Positions 42,809 to 56,700 of a stretch of DNA of 60,000 nucleotides are shown here, in pieces. This DNA is from Owenia fusiformis (Eukaryota > Annelida > Polychaeta > Sabellida > Oweniidae): assembly GCA_903813345.2 (NCBI GenBank), contig CAIIXF020000011.1, positions 34,590,166 through 34,650,165 on the forward strand, given 5' to 3'. The position numbers and the translations under genes are program-made. The notes under the pieces were generated by a model. It saw only the letters and a program-made list of their open reading frames with translations, searched no databases and was not told the origin of the DNA. Position 1 is the first letter of the stretch. Every line of letters begins with the position of its first letter.

Positions 42809-45800
42809 TAGTTGAACAAGTTAAACCTAGTCTCTGGGCCTTATTTCTTATCTGACTATTTCGTGGTCCGTGACTTAGGTTCAACTTCCATGCATATTCC
42901 AACAACTACTCTGAAAATCAGCGCTTGTAAATAATTCATGTATCTGTGATATCACTCCTTGAATAATGAGATCCAAGCAAGTGGAAGTGCCTTTGGTAGA
43001 ACATAGGTCTCAAACTTGATGGAAATGACATTTTCTGCAATTTTTAAACGATTATTAACATGATAGCGAATGGACAAATACCTGCTTTATCTGTTTATTA
43101 AAAAGATTATAGCTCATGAAAACCTTGCTTAACTGTTTATGAAAAAGATTATAGCGCATGAAAACCTGCTTTAACTGTTTATGAAAAAGATTATAGCTCA
43201 TGAAAACCTGGGTTAACAGTTAAGGAAAAATTAAACCTCATGAAAACAAAATAACAGAAAAACCTTGTGAAAACTTAGGTTAACGTTCATGAAAAAGGTT
43301 TAACCTGCATGATGACATTTATGAACCTAAATTAACTAAATGACCTTACTTCCATTTATTTTTAATTAGCAATACAAATTTGTTGAACATGAATTTTAAA
43401 TTAGAATTTAATTAACAAGCAACTCACTTGTTTAAACATTAATTTTGAGGTATACCGGTCCGAACAAATAGTAAATATACATGCTGTAGTGTATACTGAA
43501 ATATTTGACCTTTTCAAATATTTATTTAAATTTTATGTTTGTCATTTCATTATTTAAAGTTATCATTAAATTTGTAATAAAGAAAATTTTCTGAACTGTT
43601 CAGTGTTCAGTTTATCTGAAGGGTTGAATCATGTATAATTGTTATTAAAATTATTCAGTAAAGTGTCATATTTGTTTACATTGTACATTTGAAAGTATGA
43701 ATCATTGTTACTCACTGTTTGTTTCTATTTATAGATTGTTTCACATAACCAAGAGCAATCAGTGTTAATTGTCATGGTATCTCAAAGTACAGGGTAATTA
43801 AAAAGTCAGTTGGTGGCGATACCAATTACTACTGCTGCTATATCATGTTTGATTAGTAGGATCATGTCATATAATTTTTCAATAACTCTTATCCTGGATG
43901 TGAAATCTCTACTTTTTCTCAAGTTTCTCTACATCTGTTTGAGAAGGTGTTTAGTCAAGTAAGGGGGGGGGGGTCACAGAGGCGTGTAAGCTAGACTAGT
44001 CTCTGTTTTCATTAAAATAAGTTGACAACCAACCACTGTGATCTTTTCAGCAGATGAACAACTGGTTCCTGCATCTCATTGAAAATTTAAAAATTAGATG
44101 TACAGTTTTACTTTTGCAAATCTGTTAGCACCATGTTAAGAGATGAATTAAGAATTTTGAGGTATTTTGATGTATTTTTGCCTAATTTGGTAAAATCAGG
44201 ATTAGCATCTTTTTTGGAGAAAAATCTGAAAGAAACATTGAACATTAAACGATGTATGTGTTATTTCAAGGGCAATTCAACATTCGAGAGTTGGCCTCAT
44301 GAAGATCATTTTTATGCAGTTTGCATCTTTCTTTACCCTTTGCATTTGTTCGACTTCTTTTGAGAAATCCTGAATAAAATATATATGGTTTAATGTTGTT
44401 GTTTTACAGTTTTATGAACTCTTAAAAAGTAGTTTTTCACCTTGAAATATTTGTTTCTATATTGTGTTTCTATATTGTAAAATGCAAATAAAGAAATCAA
44501 TTGAAGCTTTTTTCAAAAGTCGAGAATTCACATGTTAAACCCATTTTAGAAATTGGAAGTTCTGAATCCTTTTACAACAGTGTTATTTTCTTGCTCAGCT
44601 GTTTAATGAACATCAACATGGGAGATTTGTACTTGAACTATACAGAATTAAACAGAATGGCTATGATATGATTATGAGCAAGTTTGCACAAAGAGGAAAT
44701 CAGATTTGGTTTATAATACTGGGCTCAGCCATTGACCAAATACCCTTTCAATGTACAATTGGCTCAGATATGAACTTACATGTTTGTAAATAAACTCTCA
44801 GAAGTTTTATACACAATTCTGTGACATACATAAAAATGTGTATAATATAAACATATGAAAAAAAAGGTTATACCCTAGCACAATAGATAGATATTATGAA
44901 TTCAACACACGAAAGCAGCAAAAGTTGAACTTTATTTCTAAGGGCATTGATATTATATTATTTAGGTGTAGCCAGTATTGATAGATTGACGACATAGTTC
45001 ACAATTTGAGTTTAAATATACATAGGTATACACATGTTGTGGAATTTTAACTTTCCAAGAATTTAATTTCGGGAATTTTTGAAACAAACATCTTGAGAAG
45101 GATTAAAAGTTCTCGTGGATTAAACCAATGTGTATGTGAAGTCCTTGGATAAACAGGACCATATTTATCACAAACAGGAGATCTTATGATGGTCATGGGT
45201 GTATAAAACTGCCAAATGGATATGTACTTTTAATACAATTGCAGTGATAAAACATATGCTATATTGTAAAGATATAAATAATTTAAGGTAAGATTTATGT
45301 TTGAGTAGAAATTATATAAACTTTTAACATTTTTAACATATGGGTTCCAGTTGCCTGATTACATGTAATTCACATGTGGGTACATATTGTGTAATACCAA
45401 TTGGATGGCTATATCCTTTTCGCATGACTTATTTGTATTAAGACTTATCAGTTTGTCATCTTAACTGTCAGCCACATGAATATTTTTCATTATAAGCTTA
45501 TAGATTGGTACAAATTGTTTAGTGGCATGCGTGCATGACATGCAGCTTTGGCTTGTAGAAAAATATTTGTTAACAATGATTTTGCAAATGCTCACACACC
45601 GTGGTCGAGTATATTATACTAAAAAATGTAAAGGCAGAAAGTGTCTATGATTCTGATCCTAAATCATCCCATGATGTTTTAAGGTAGTTCAAAAATTAAA
45701 TGAAATGGGGAATGTATTTCAAAACCTAATGCCAAGATATACACATTATTATAGAGCACATAGTTCAACTCAAAATCAAAATCAAATTACATGATAAAAA

Positions 45801-47183
45801 TATGTTTCCATATGTAAAATTTGTACTGACTTTCATAAATTTGGACTGACTTTCAGTAATTCATGATATGAACTTAAAATATATGAAAGCTTGAAAAACT
45901 GGCTCACTTTATAAACAGCATGACAATATCCAAATTAGATAATTACCACAATTTCAATCTTGAAAAGGCAATTAATTTTAAGATGCATTGATAATTACAG
46001 AAAAGATGGTAAACATCATTTGAAGTCTATTGATGTTATGATCAAATATCATTATTAATTAACAAGATCATATGCAAACATATGATTTTCTCTACTTCTT
46101 ATTTCGGCATGCATGTCAAGGTGGGTGTTAAAGGCTTGATGCAGTGCTAGCCCTTATACATGAGGCCATATTTAATTGGGAAATTACATTTTACAAATCA
46201 TTTTGGCACATAAATTGTTTGAAGGACTAATACATTGAGAAAGTCACGACTGCCTTACTGAATTACAAATCCATATACTTGTGTTCGGTTAAATATAAAA
46301 GAATTTTATATGAATCAGAACAGATGTATATTTAAATCATAGTATTGACATTATTGGAGGTTATAAAGGAAAGTGGCATACCAAATAATTGGATTGTATA
46401 TAACTTAATAGTCATGAACAGTAGTGTCAACTGAATTGAAGTACCAGGTTACATTAAGGACTTTGTTGTGGAAAAGGTAATATAATGAAATATCCAAAAC
46501 ATTCATTCGATTGAGAAGATAATGACAAAAACCTCTCGGGTAGGTTAAAGTGAACCATTATTTTTGTCAAAGCACTGTTTTATTCAATCAGTCAATCCAT
46601 CCATCAATTGACAGAAATGTCGTCTTTTTATGAAAGTGTTTTGTGTTTAACTGAGTTCATATGTAACTGTGTATAACTCAATTTAACATCCTACTAAATG
46701 CAGCGATTGTGGGACCTGTGTTCAATGTTGTTTTTTGTCGATATCTTAATTGTGTGGTTTATGTTATTTTCAATGTAAGGTGTTTACTTCTCTCTTCTGT
46801 GTGAGCATATGTGTTGACTACTCCTTGATATGTTTTATTCAGGTGTTTTCCAAGGATTTACATGTTAAACCCAGCGGCTTTAGAAAATTAACAAACTACT
46901 TTGAACTGTAATGTTAACCAAAGCATGCCTTAATTCTACTACACATTTTATTCAGGAAGTGGCAATGATTACTTTGTGTGTCTATGAATTTATAGGGCAA
47001 CTCCTATATGTAGGTGTGTGCAAGTATCATGTGTTTAGAAATTCATTTTCAGTGAAAAACTATAAAAACATTTAGCTTTCACATCACCCTCTCATAAAAT
47101 ACTGTATCTTAACCATAATATATGTATGTATATGATATAAAAAATGCTACCCTCTATGACTTTTTCTTTGCTTATAGACCATT
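42809..47183. other. Intergenic region
   Basis: A G11 run lies at 43963. A 66-codon open frame at 44592-44791 and a 76-codon frame at 44133-44363 show no family features. Nothing is supported apart from the tandem repeat at 43080-43320. Confidence 0.55.
43080..43320. repeat. ~46-bp tandem repeat, 4-5 degenerate copies
   Basis: Unit 'ctgtttatgaaaaagattat' followed by 'agctcatgaaaacctggctttaa'. The first three copies are close to each other and later ones decay. Confidence 0.8.
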
Positions 47184-47465
47184 CACTGGCGGATTAGGGG
47201 GGGGGGGCTGGGTGGGCCCAGAAAAAAAATTGGGCCCAAAAAAAATGTTGGGCCAAAAGAGGCCTTAAGGGTCCAAAAAGTGGGCCTTTTTGGTCATAAT
47301 TAGGCCTTTTGAGGCCTTATTTTTTAATTTCAGGCCAAATTTTGAAGAAAATGGGCCTCAAAATTTCAAAATTTGGGCCCATTTTGGGGTTTTAGGGGCC
47401 CAACAGTTTTTTCTCTGACCTGAAATTTGGGCCCCCCCCCCCCTTGTTGGTTCCCAGATCCGCCC
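47184..47465. repeat. GGGCC-rich element bounded by inverted G/C runs
   Basis: Begins 'ctggcggattagg' plus G11 and ends C12 plus 'ttgttggttcccagatccgcc', so both ends carry an inverted GGCGGAT next to a G run. The interior repeats 'tgggcccaaaa', 'aggcctt' and 'gggcct'. No coding capacity. Confidence 0.6.
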
Positions 47466-50435
47466 CTGCCATTTAGGCATTGTCACATCATATTTATGAG
47501 TTTTAATTACACCATGGATATGAATAGGTCATTTGTTCAGTCTTTTAAGATTCCTGTCTCACAGTGTGTCAAAGGTCAATTAAACACCCTTATTACTGGT
47601 CCCACAGCGAATATCTTCTTTGGGAGTAAAATATACCTGGATAGGCTCCAACGCATTTCTAACTGTTATACAGTTATACTTTGTGCCTTTCTGGGAATTT
47701 GAATATTTTAGTCCTTAGATAGTAGTTGTTTTGTGAATCAAATAAGGGGCAGTGGGTCAGAAATGTGTTTCATACTTTGACATTCCTTTTATAAAAAGCG
47801 CCATATTCAGGGAGTAATTTTCTTAAATAGACCTATCATAGAAATAAAAAACATAAAAATGTATCAGAAGAACTTAAAATTGATGAGATTTATATTTGTG
47901 AGCAAGATAAGAAATATGTCTTGGGGCAATTGGAATATGAATAAAAGTGAAATTAGCCTTTGAGTTAAGGGGATGATGTCTACATAAATATTAAGTTGTA
48001 GAAAAAGATGTTGATTTCTTAATGGCCATTCCCCCTATACACACAGTATATGAAAATGTTGAGTTGTCTTTCACTTGAATTTTTTCAAAATCAAAATTCT
48101 TTACAAGTGACATTGTTATTTACCTCTCATCCCTAATGAAATTAACCTTGTCCTGGTGAACTGGTAACATTTATCTGTTAGAAGTTTACTCAGATTCTTT
48201 AATTTAATTGTTCTTTTATTAGGAAAAAAAATAGGTTACAGTATGAGAATAAAGTTCACTGAATGGTATGCTCCCTTTGAGCAGTCTCGGAATCTAAAAA
48301 GTCATTTTCATTGGTGCCCCAAGTTCATTCCTGCAAGTTTTTCTGAGAAAAAAAATTATCAGGAATACTTCTGTTCTTTCACTGATGCTGATGAAAACCA
48401 AACAATTTACATCTATTGGCCTATCTTGAACAAACATGGGAAAATGTCAAAATGATAATGTTTAGCAGTAAATTTTTATTTCAGTTTTATGTATGTTTGA
48501 GCATTTTGCAATTTGTCATTGTATTCAAATACTATGTTTAAATCTTCGTTGTTAGGCAGGTCAACTTGATCATACTATTATGACTTGTTTATAGTATAAA
48601 AAATTCAATGTTGAAATATACAATTCATGAAAATAACAACATATCTTAACTATATAAAAAATAGTTTAAGACTGTAAACATGTTTTTTGAAAATGCCTGG
48701 TAATTTGTGAGTCACTGATTGATCTGCATTTTGTGCTAGGTGGTATATATTTAAAATATGAATCCAATTATATCACGAAAGAAAGCCTTTACTCGCATTC
48801 TAGGCCAGTGATTTGACAACAGAAGAATAAAATATATACAAATAAAGAATAAAATATTTATTTTGCACTTGAGGCTCTAAACATTTGATTAGTACAAGTA
48901 TATGAGTTCATTCCATTTACTTATCCCTGTAATTGTATATACATGTACAATGTACATACAAATCATATATAAAGACTGCCCAGAGGTACTGCCAACCACG
49001 TTGATGGATGACAGTATCTTCAGATAGCAAGCAGAGTGCAATTCATATGAGCAAACTTCAACATATATACTGTAACACATCCTGTTGGATGGCAGTATGT
49101 ATGTTGGGAATGAATGAATTATGTAAGAGAGAATGCCATAGATCATTGCGCTTAGTCACCGTGAACCGCTCAGTCACCGTGGATGAGCCGAGATGCCTGC
49201 GTGTGTGGCAGTCATTGACATGGAATGTTGTTGACATCAACAAAACAAAATAGGATCTATAATAGTATAGTTTTTTAATCAAAACTCAGAGTCAGAATTA
49301 TGTTCCTGCAAAAGTTTTTGTGTACCCCATATAGAAAATGGTTGGACCCTTATACTTGACTTTCACATGTCAGTACAAGTCGATATATAAATACAAAGGG
49401 ATTAGTTTCAGTATTGAACTTTTATGGATTAATGATTATGTCATATCCCAAACACGAGCTATATACCTATTAATCTGGCCATGCATGATTTGAAGGGATT
49501 TGGTAGTTGGGGGGGGGGGGGTAGATGTGTGTGTATATTAATAGGGGATGATGTCCAAATGGTGATGATTGCAGGAAAACAGTTTATTTCAGAAGGGGGG
49601 GGGGTATATTTTAATGATGAAAATATAGCAGGTGAGCTGATCCTAATTTAAAGTTTTTAAAGTTATTTATTGTTTATGGATGAAATAAATATTTTTATGT
49701 TCAGGAGACCAGCCGAAGGCATCATCTTTGATTTAACTGGCCCTTTAATCAAGCAATTACTTTCTCCAGGAAAAGTGTTTAACGTGTATGTAGACTTACT
49801 AAGAAAATATATTTATAATGTTTCGTTTTCTTTTTGAACAGGGTTGCTCTTTGAATGAGAGTGCATTCTGTGAATAGCGGAACACATAGAATCTTATAAA
49901 AGAATTGGCAATATTTCCAGACGCAAGTCATATCTGGCATATGGCTTGGTCTGGATTAAAGTCAAAATTACAAATTGGCCAACACTCATGAAAAGCATTT
50001 TGGCCACTTGAATTTTCAAAGAGCACTCATTTGTCTAAATGTCTTGTATTTGAATTCCACATGTATGTGTCTGGAGGGACTTGATATAATTTCAAAATGT
50101 TATTTGGAATGTCTCAAGACTGTAGACTCTATCAGCAGTTTTAGATTAACTAAAAGATATAACTACTTGTATTTTCACTTTGTGTCTATTACTTTATTTT
50201 TCCAGGTGCAGAAAAGAATAACTTACTGGAATCTCATGGAAATTTGGAACTAATTATACAATATAGGATATTGTATATGGTACAATACAATATACTACAA
50301 TAGGATGCAATATGATACAATAAGCCATTGAGCTACCTGAAACAGCCACGTTGCAATAATATATGGATAGTATATTGACTACTATAATATACAGACTGCA
50401 ATATTTTATGGATTTACTGAATTTATCTTAAAAAG
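47466..50435. other. Intergenic region before the cadherin gene
   Basis: Homopolymers G13 at 49509 and G10 at 49595. Several 70-90 codon open frames on both strands have no recognisable features. No core promoter is evident for the gene that starts at 50436. Confidence 0.55.
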
Positions 50436-50789
50436 ATGTCACCAACAAATGAAATGAATCTAGGATTAATATATTTATTTATCATTTCTTTACTGTTATA
50501 TGAAATAAAGACAGAAGAAGCAACAGTTAATTTTCTACCAGACTGTGGAGCTGCTGATAATGAACCACAAAGTGTTCATGTGACGATCGAAGAAAATTCC
50601 ATCCAGCAAAGTTCATATATTTGCTTTGATAGAATCTGCTCAGATTTCGATGATGATTTAGATTATAGTTTGCAGGGCAGTGATATGGATAGTGAACTCT
50701 TTTATTTGGGTTTGGAGCCTGAAAATGAGTCTGTAACATGCTTGTTTCTATGGCAACCACTTGATCGAGAGAAGAAAGCAAGTTATAAG
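50436..50789 (+). CDS. Cadherin-like gene, exon 1
   Basis: Signal peptide and most of EC1, including IEENSIQQSSYICFDRICSD and PLDREKKASYK. Donor AAG|GTATTG, phase 0. Confidence 0.82.
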
Positions 50790-53700
50790 GTATTGTATTT
50801 TTATTTTTATTGCCAGATGTGGGATCAACCTTGATGTCAAATTTTTAATTCATTTCATTTTTATGTCAGTCTACCGCAAATGGTAACATATTGTTACAGT
50901 CTCCAACTTTTTGTGAAGGGTGTTCGTCATTTAGTAGGTGGTGGTCGGTGCTTGTTGTTTGTAACAAATGGCAGGTGATGACATTTTGCATGTTGATCCC
51001 TAGAGTGATAATGTTCCTTAAAAATTATGTTTGCATTCAGCGTTCAAATTGAACTCATTACATAAGAGAAATCTCAGTATTACATTTTAGAATAACACTG
51101 TTTTTGCATATTACTTCACTATAAGATAAACTTATTTCCAACTTTCATTTCAGTTGACTGTTAAGGCTACGGAGTCCCGTCCCTATCCAAATTCAGCATA
51201 TTTTTACGTCATCATTACTGTAGCAGATATGAATGATTACCCACCAACGTTTCGGAGAGCAAATTATGGATTCAATGTGTATTCATTTACTCCAGTAGGG
51301 AGGGCTTTAGCAGTATACACTGCAAAGGATTTTGATAAAGGAGAAAATGCAACACGATTATATAGTATTGAAGGTAATATATCTACATACAGTCAGCTTC
51401 ATGTTTTCATGTTCATTCAAGTATCATTTGCATTGGGAGTATCATTTGCATTGGGAGTATCATTTGCATTGGGAGTGTCGGCTGATGGATTAACCACTAT
51501 TTTTATGACCAACTCATTTAAATATTAATATGAATAGTAGGTATTGTTTTGAGTTTGCCATAAGACTACATTGTAGCTGTTAATTCATCAGCTATCAGCC
51601 AGCAGTTGCATTTTCGAATGCTATCTGAATTTAGTTCTTAAATTCTCACATCAGGCTGACTGACTTCTATTAATCTGACCAACAAAGCTTAAATGTTAAA
51701 TGTTGGTCTTCAATATAAAGTTCTGTACATTTTGCCACAAGATATAAGTCAGTCTCACCGCAATAGGACAAAAATACCATCATATGTTTCTCGTTCAGGT
51801 TAATTGCCCATCTACTTTAACTTTTTTGATGAAATTAAAAAATAAAACTATAGGACAAAGTTATCTGCAAATACAAACTAAAATGTAAAAAATGTTTCGA
51901 TGTACATATATGAGCTTTCAATCGGTTATTAGATTAATAGATGTCACTGCGGTTTGTTATTTTACGATATAATTAAGAATAGACAAAGACAAATGAGATA
52001 AGGATGAGTCTGGGAATGAGTCTGGGTATCGACTTAGAAAATATTGAAAATTGTAATGTCTGAAAAACCAACTCAATCACACATATTATTAAACTTCAAT
52101 ATCTTATCCTTCTTCTGAGATTACAAAAATATCAATTTGTATCACAATTGATGAAGAATATTGGCATCAAAGACAGTGCATATCACTTTATCAGAATTGA
52201 AAAAAAATCAATGGCAAATATTAAATGAATTATTTATACAAAAAGTTTGAAACATATCCAAAACATTGGCTACTTTCTTTGTTTAGACATTGAATGTTAT
52301 TTCTGGATAAGTGAATTGGTGTGTATCTGGGTAATTAAGGGATTTAATAGTCACTCAAAGTTACTGAGCATCCAGTTTTGAGACTTCAATTGTGTTAGTG
52401 ATGTTACACATATTTCAGTCAAATTCATGCTGAGCACAACATTTTGGTTTCAATTTTATAATCTCTATACATGACCCTGGTGATGAAGAGTCAGAATCAG
52501 TCAAAAAACCTAAACCGGAAAACTGTGCTCATTGTGAAAACTAAAAGTGAAGCAACTTTTTTTCTGATATTTCTTACTTCAAATAGCAACCATCTTGTTT
52601 TTCTCCCTTCAAATTAAACTGGCGGGAAATTCAAAAGTTTGAAAAAAATTTTAATCCTTAAATATATTTCAAAAATATGATTTTCTTTTTTATGGGTCTT
52701 AAGGATGTTCCCTGGTCAGATAGGAAAATATTCAATAGTATTTAACTTTTTCTCAAAAATGGTTTTCTGGGATTCTCACGGGCAACAAAGAATATTAAAA
52801 CTTTAAAAACCATATGTTAGTGTGCTTTTTTCTGAGCAAGAGGCCTCTAAAGTGTCAATATTTGACAAAAGTGGGCGTGGCACTTTCTCATTGAAACCCA
52901 TGTTAAAAATCAGGTTTTCACCCCAAAACACACTTTTGAATATTTAACTTTTTCTTAAACTCACAGAAACACTTAGTTATGCTATGTACTTCACATTTTT
53001 AAAAGAAAAATTAGGGGTTGGTGTTCATCGTTTTCAACTTCGTCCAGGGAACATCCTTAAGTTATTTCTTCTTTTTATGTCATACATGTTGCCATTGTTT
53101 TTTTTTTCTATGATAATGACTATTTTTTGTTGTTGTTAAGATACTTATTCTGACTCTCAGCAGAGGGTTAATTATGCACCAAAACTCGTGAAAAAGTAAA
53201 TATACTTATCAAATATAACTAGGACAGTAATAAAACCATATTTCACATACATTTGACTGAGGGACCAAAAGGGCATATACCCAGACACATCCTTTGGCAT
53301 ATTATGTGAGGGTGACCAACCAACATTTCATTTTTTTTATTTGGTTAGAATGTTTTTGTATGTTTGTCATTTTTATGTTAACAGTCATGTTTGATTTGAT
53401 TTGAAAACTATATTTATTCAGTACAAAACAGGTCTTCCTAGAGGCCCAGTTAAGCTTCTGTTCAGCTTAATATGAACTGAGACCATCATAAAACATAACA
53501 TATATCATTTAATGTTAGTCTCAGATATGAACAAGATCATGAGTCATTACATTATTCAACATGTCATCTTGAGTGTGTAGTTTGGGGGGGGGGCTCACAA
53601 GGCTTGTACTGCAGCAAGACTATATCTACTTTTTTTATGAAATGTAAGGAAAAAGAATCTTGAAAATGTGCTTAATTTTCCCTGTTATTTCAGATATGCG

Positions 53701-56700
53701 GATGGAACCCCCATCAGAAGTAATTGATCCATGGGAGACATTTGCCGTTTTCAACAATACTGGAGGCATTTATTTACTCAAGCCTTTAACAGAATTTGGC
53801 GAGTGTTATATAAATCTAACAGTAGGTGTTTGAACCATTGTAAAAAGTATAATGATTATCCCAATAAACCAAGTTATAGAAAAGCCGTCCATCCATTCAT
53901 CCATCTGTCCATCTGTCTGTTCCTCTGCTCAAGAAGGAATTTTAGATTTGGCCACTAAATTCAAGACCACCATTATTCATATAAAATATGTAATCTTTGA
54001 TGACTTGAATACTAGTTGACAGATTAGGTTTAAATGTTATATGCTGATGCCTAGGGACAAAGGAGCCTTGCTCAAGAATAGATTTTGAAGATGGTTGCTG
54101 TATTTCAAAATGGTAGCCATTTTTCGTATGAAAAAGTGATCTTTGATAACTACTTGTAAATTACCAGTGAATGGATTTGGTTGAAATTTTACATATTAAT
54201 ATAATTTATATATACTCTAGAGATGGGAAATTACCAGTATATCCCAACCAGAAATAACCAGTATATCTCTCAGATGATATGTACAATCCCTCCCCAGGTA
54301 TCACCTCTATACTGTAAATTACATTTGTATGTTATAGGCTACAGACATGGGTGTGCCACCTCTATCAGGCAGTACAACAGTGAGTGTGGTCTACAATTCT
54401 GGCACCAATAAAGCACCAATTTGTGCAGATACCATGAATTATGCCCTGAGGGGCCCTGTTCCTAAGAATTACAGGATAGGCAGTATTGAATGTTTTGATG
54501 AGCATATGAACCTATTGCAATACAATATTACTGAGTTTCTAGGTAAGAAATTTATCCAGTTTTGAAAGTTTTGTTGTTTTATTTTTTATAACTTTTATTG
54601 ACTTTTATTTATTGTATCATTACATGATGACATTAGTCACATTATTAACATCCAGGTATCAACAAGAGTGAAATATGAAAATCTATGAATCCAGTTAAAA
54701 TTGTATGTTGTGTATGAAAGTTTGAAATATTTACATTTTTACTGAAAAGTCAACTTTCTGTAATTCTTCTAAAAAATATATTCATGCAGATGCAGAACTG
54801 ATTTTATTTTACATTGCATAAAAACTGTATTTTATTTGACTAAAATTTAGTTCTATTAAGGTATCCTTGAAGGTCTCTCATATTTTCTTTACAATTAATT
54901 TTTCATTTTCTTTTACAGTGCCAGGTGAGACATCTACTATTAGAGTCATCCACTCTGTTTACAATTTTCACTTAATTGTCATCCTCTGCATAATGCGAAC
55001 TCTTTGTATCCTGTATATTATACAGTGTTCTCTGTAGGATTCCTATTTCAATTTTATTCAACTTTTACATTCAGGTAACTGCAAAATTTTCATTTACACA
55101 ACTCTGACTAAAACAGTTGCAAATTTATTTTGGAATATCTAGTACACTAAGGTGGGTGAGGTGATATCTGGCCCATCATGCACGTATGACAGGAAGGTCA
55201 ATTCTTTTACTAAAAAATGTGCTCTAGAGACATCTCATTACATCCAATATTATGGGGAGATCAACATATTTTCCTTGTCTCTGAATTTATGATTGTTTTA
55301 AAACCTTTTGATACTTAAATTGGTATTTTGAAAGTAATATGTTTCTTTTGGGGATTGCTTGATAATCAACACCAATGGGGAAATAAAGGAAATGTATTTT
55401 AATATGTTTAATATTATATGCTGCACTGGTGCTGGTCTGGTTGATTCTCCCTGTTGCATACTTGTGCTGTATTTATATGTTTTGTTTTACACACTCTCTT
55501 GAATTGTAACAATGAAAATCTTGCAGCTACTAGAGAAAAAATCCTAATGAGAACATTGTTATGAATATATGTATTGTTTTTTCCAAAGAAGGGACTTTTG
55601 ACGTTCCTTATGTGGATATGTGTTTTTCCAAAGAAGGGACTGATTGAACATAGTTCCTTATGTATTACCGACTTTTGATTTCTTAGCTTTACTCTATTAC
55701 TGTGGGACACATTTTGATGCAGTTTTGTAACTTTCAATTTGTAAGATTGCAGTGATATGTTCATCCGTACATTGACTAAAAGTTACAATGCTATCAAAAA
55801 CTGACCTCAGTGCATTTATTAGGGCTTAGTCAAAATGCTAAAGTAAATTTACAAAGAGCTCTGCCCATCCTTTCATTAATTGAAAGACTAGTGGTGTTGC
55901 TTTATATCAACTGTTATCATTTTTGCTTTTAACAGAAATTTACTTTCTTGGAAAATGTCACATCAAAACAAAACATTACATATAATACAAAATGGAAAAA
56001 TCACGGTTGTGCATATTCGTAAATATGATGAGACATGGATATGTTTTATCAAAAAGACGTTTTATGTGAAACTTTTTGGGATTTGACCTTGCCCTTAATA
56101 AGTCTGTTTTGGAAAAAATGATCATTGTTCCCCCACACTTTTTATGTACTAACACTGTGTGATTACAGTGAGTTACTCAAATAACACGTCTACCTTGTTG
56201 CCGTTAAACCCAAATGACACCTCCACATCCCCTGGTGATGTCAAAATACATGTTTCCACCACCCCTGCTGGCAGTCCGGCAAATTCACCCAGTACACCCG
56301 AAATAACTGTGCCAATAGATGGCAGAACTGAAGCATATGGGCCATCTGGTGATCAGTCGAACACATCAATGGAAACAGAAGAGGGCAGTGCTGGATCTCC
56401 ACATTTGGATTCATCGTTGGAGGAATATTTAAAAACTTTTGATCCTCTGTCGGAATATATCCATGGCGCAGATGGTAAAATTCATGTTTTTTGCAATTAT
56501 ATTTAGTTTTGTCTTTATCTTCTGGTTCCCCTTAAATATTGGAATGATTCTTGGGAAACTCGGGGACTTGATACGAGACTAACTTGATAACAAAATATTA
56601 TATATTCAGTACCAAAAGAGGGTAGGTACTTTGATTTACTTGAAGTTTAAATTCATTTATTTCATTCGCTTGTTGTATCTATCCCTAACACCCATTAGAG

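Noticed and set aside
44592-44791. 66-codon frame after an AG (LFNEHQHGRFVLELYRIKQN onward)
   Set aside because: Considered as a second exon for the ATG at 41519, but the phase does not fit and no donor follows.
49690-49855. Open plus-strand block after 'ttcag' (RPAEGIIFDLTGPLIKQLL)
   Set aside because: It starts at a plausible acceptor but has no donor and no family resemblance, and it ends at a stop; probably chance.
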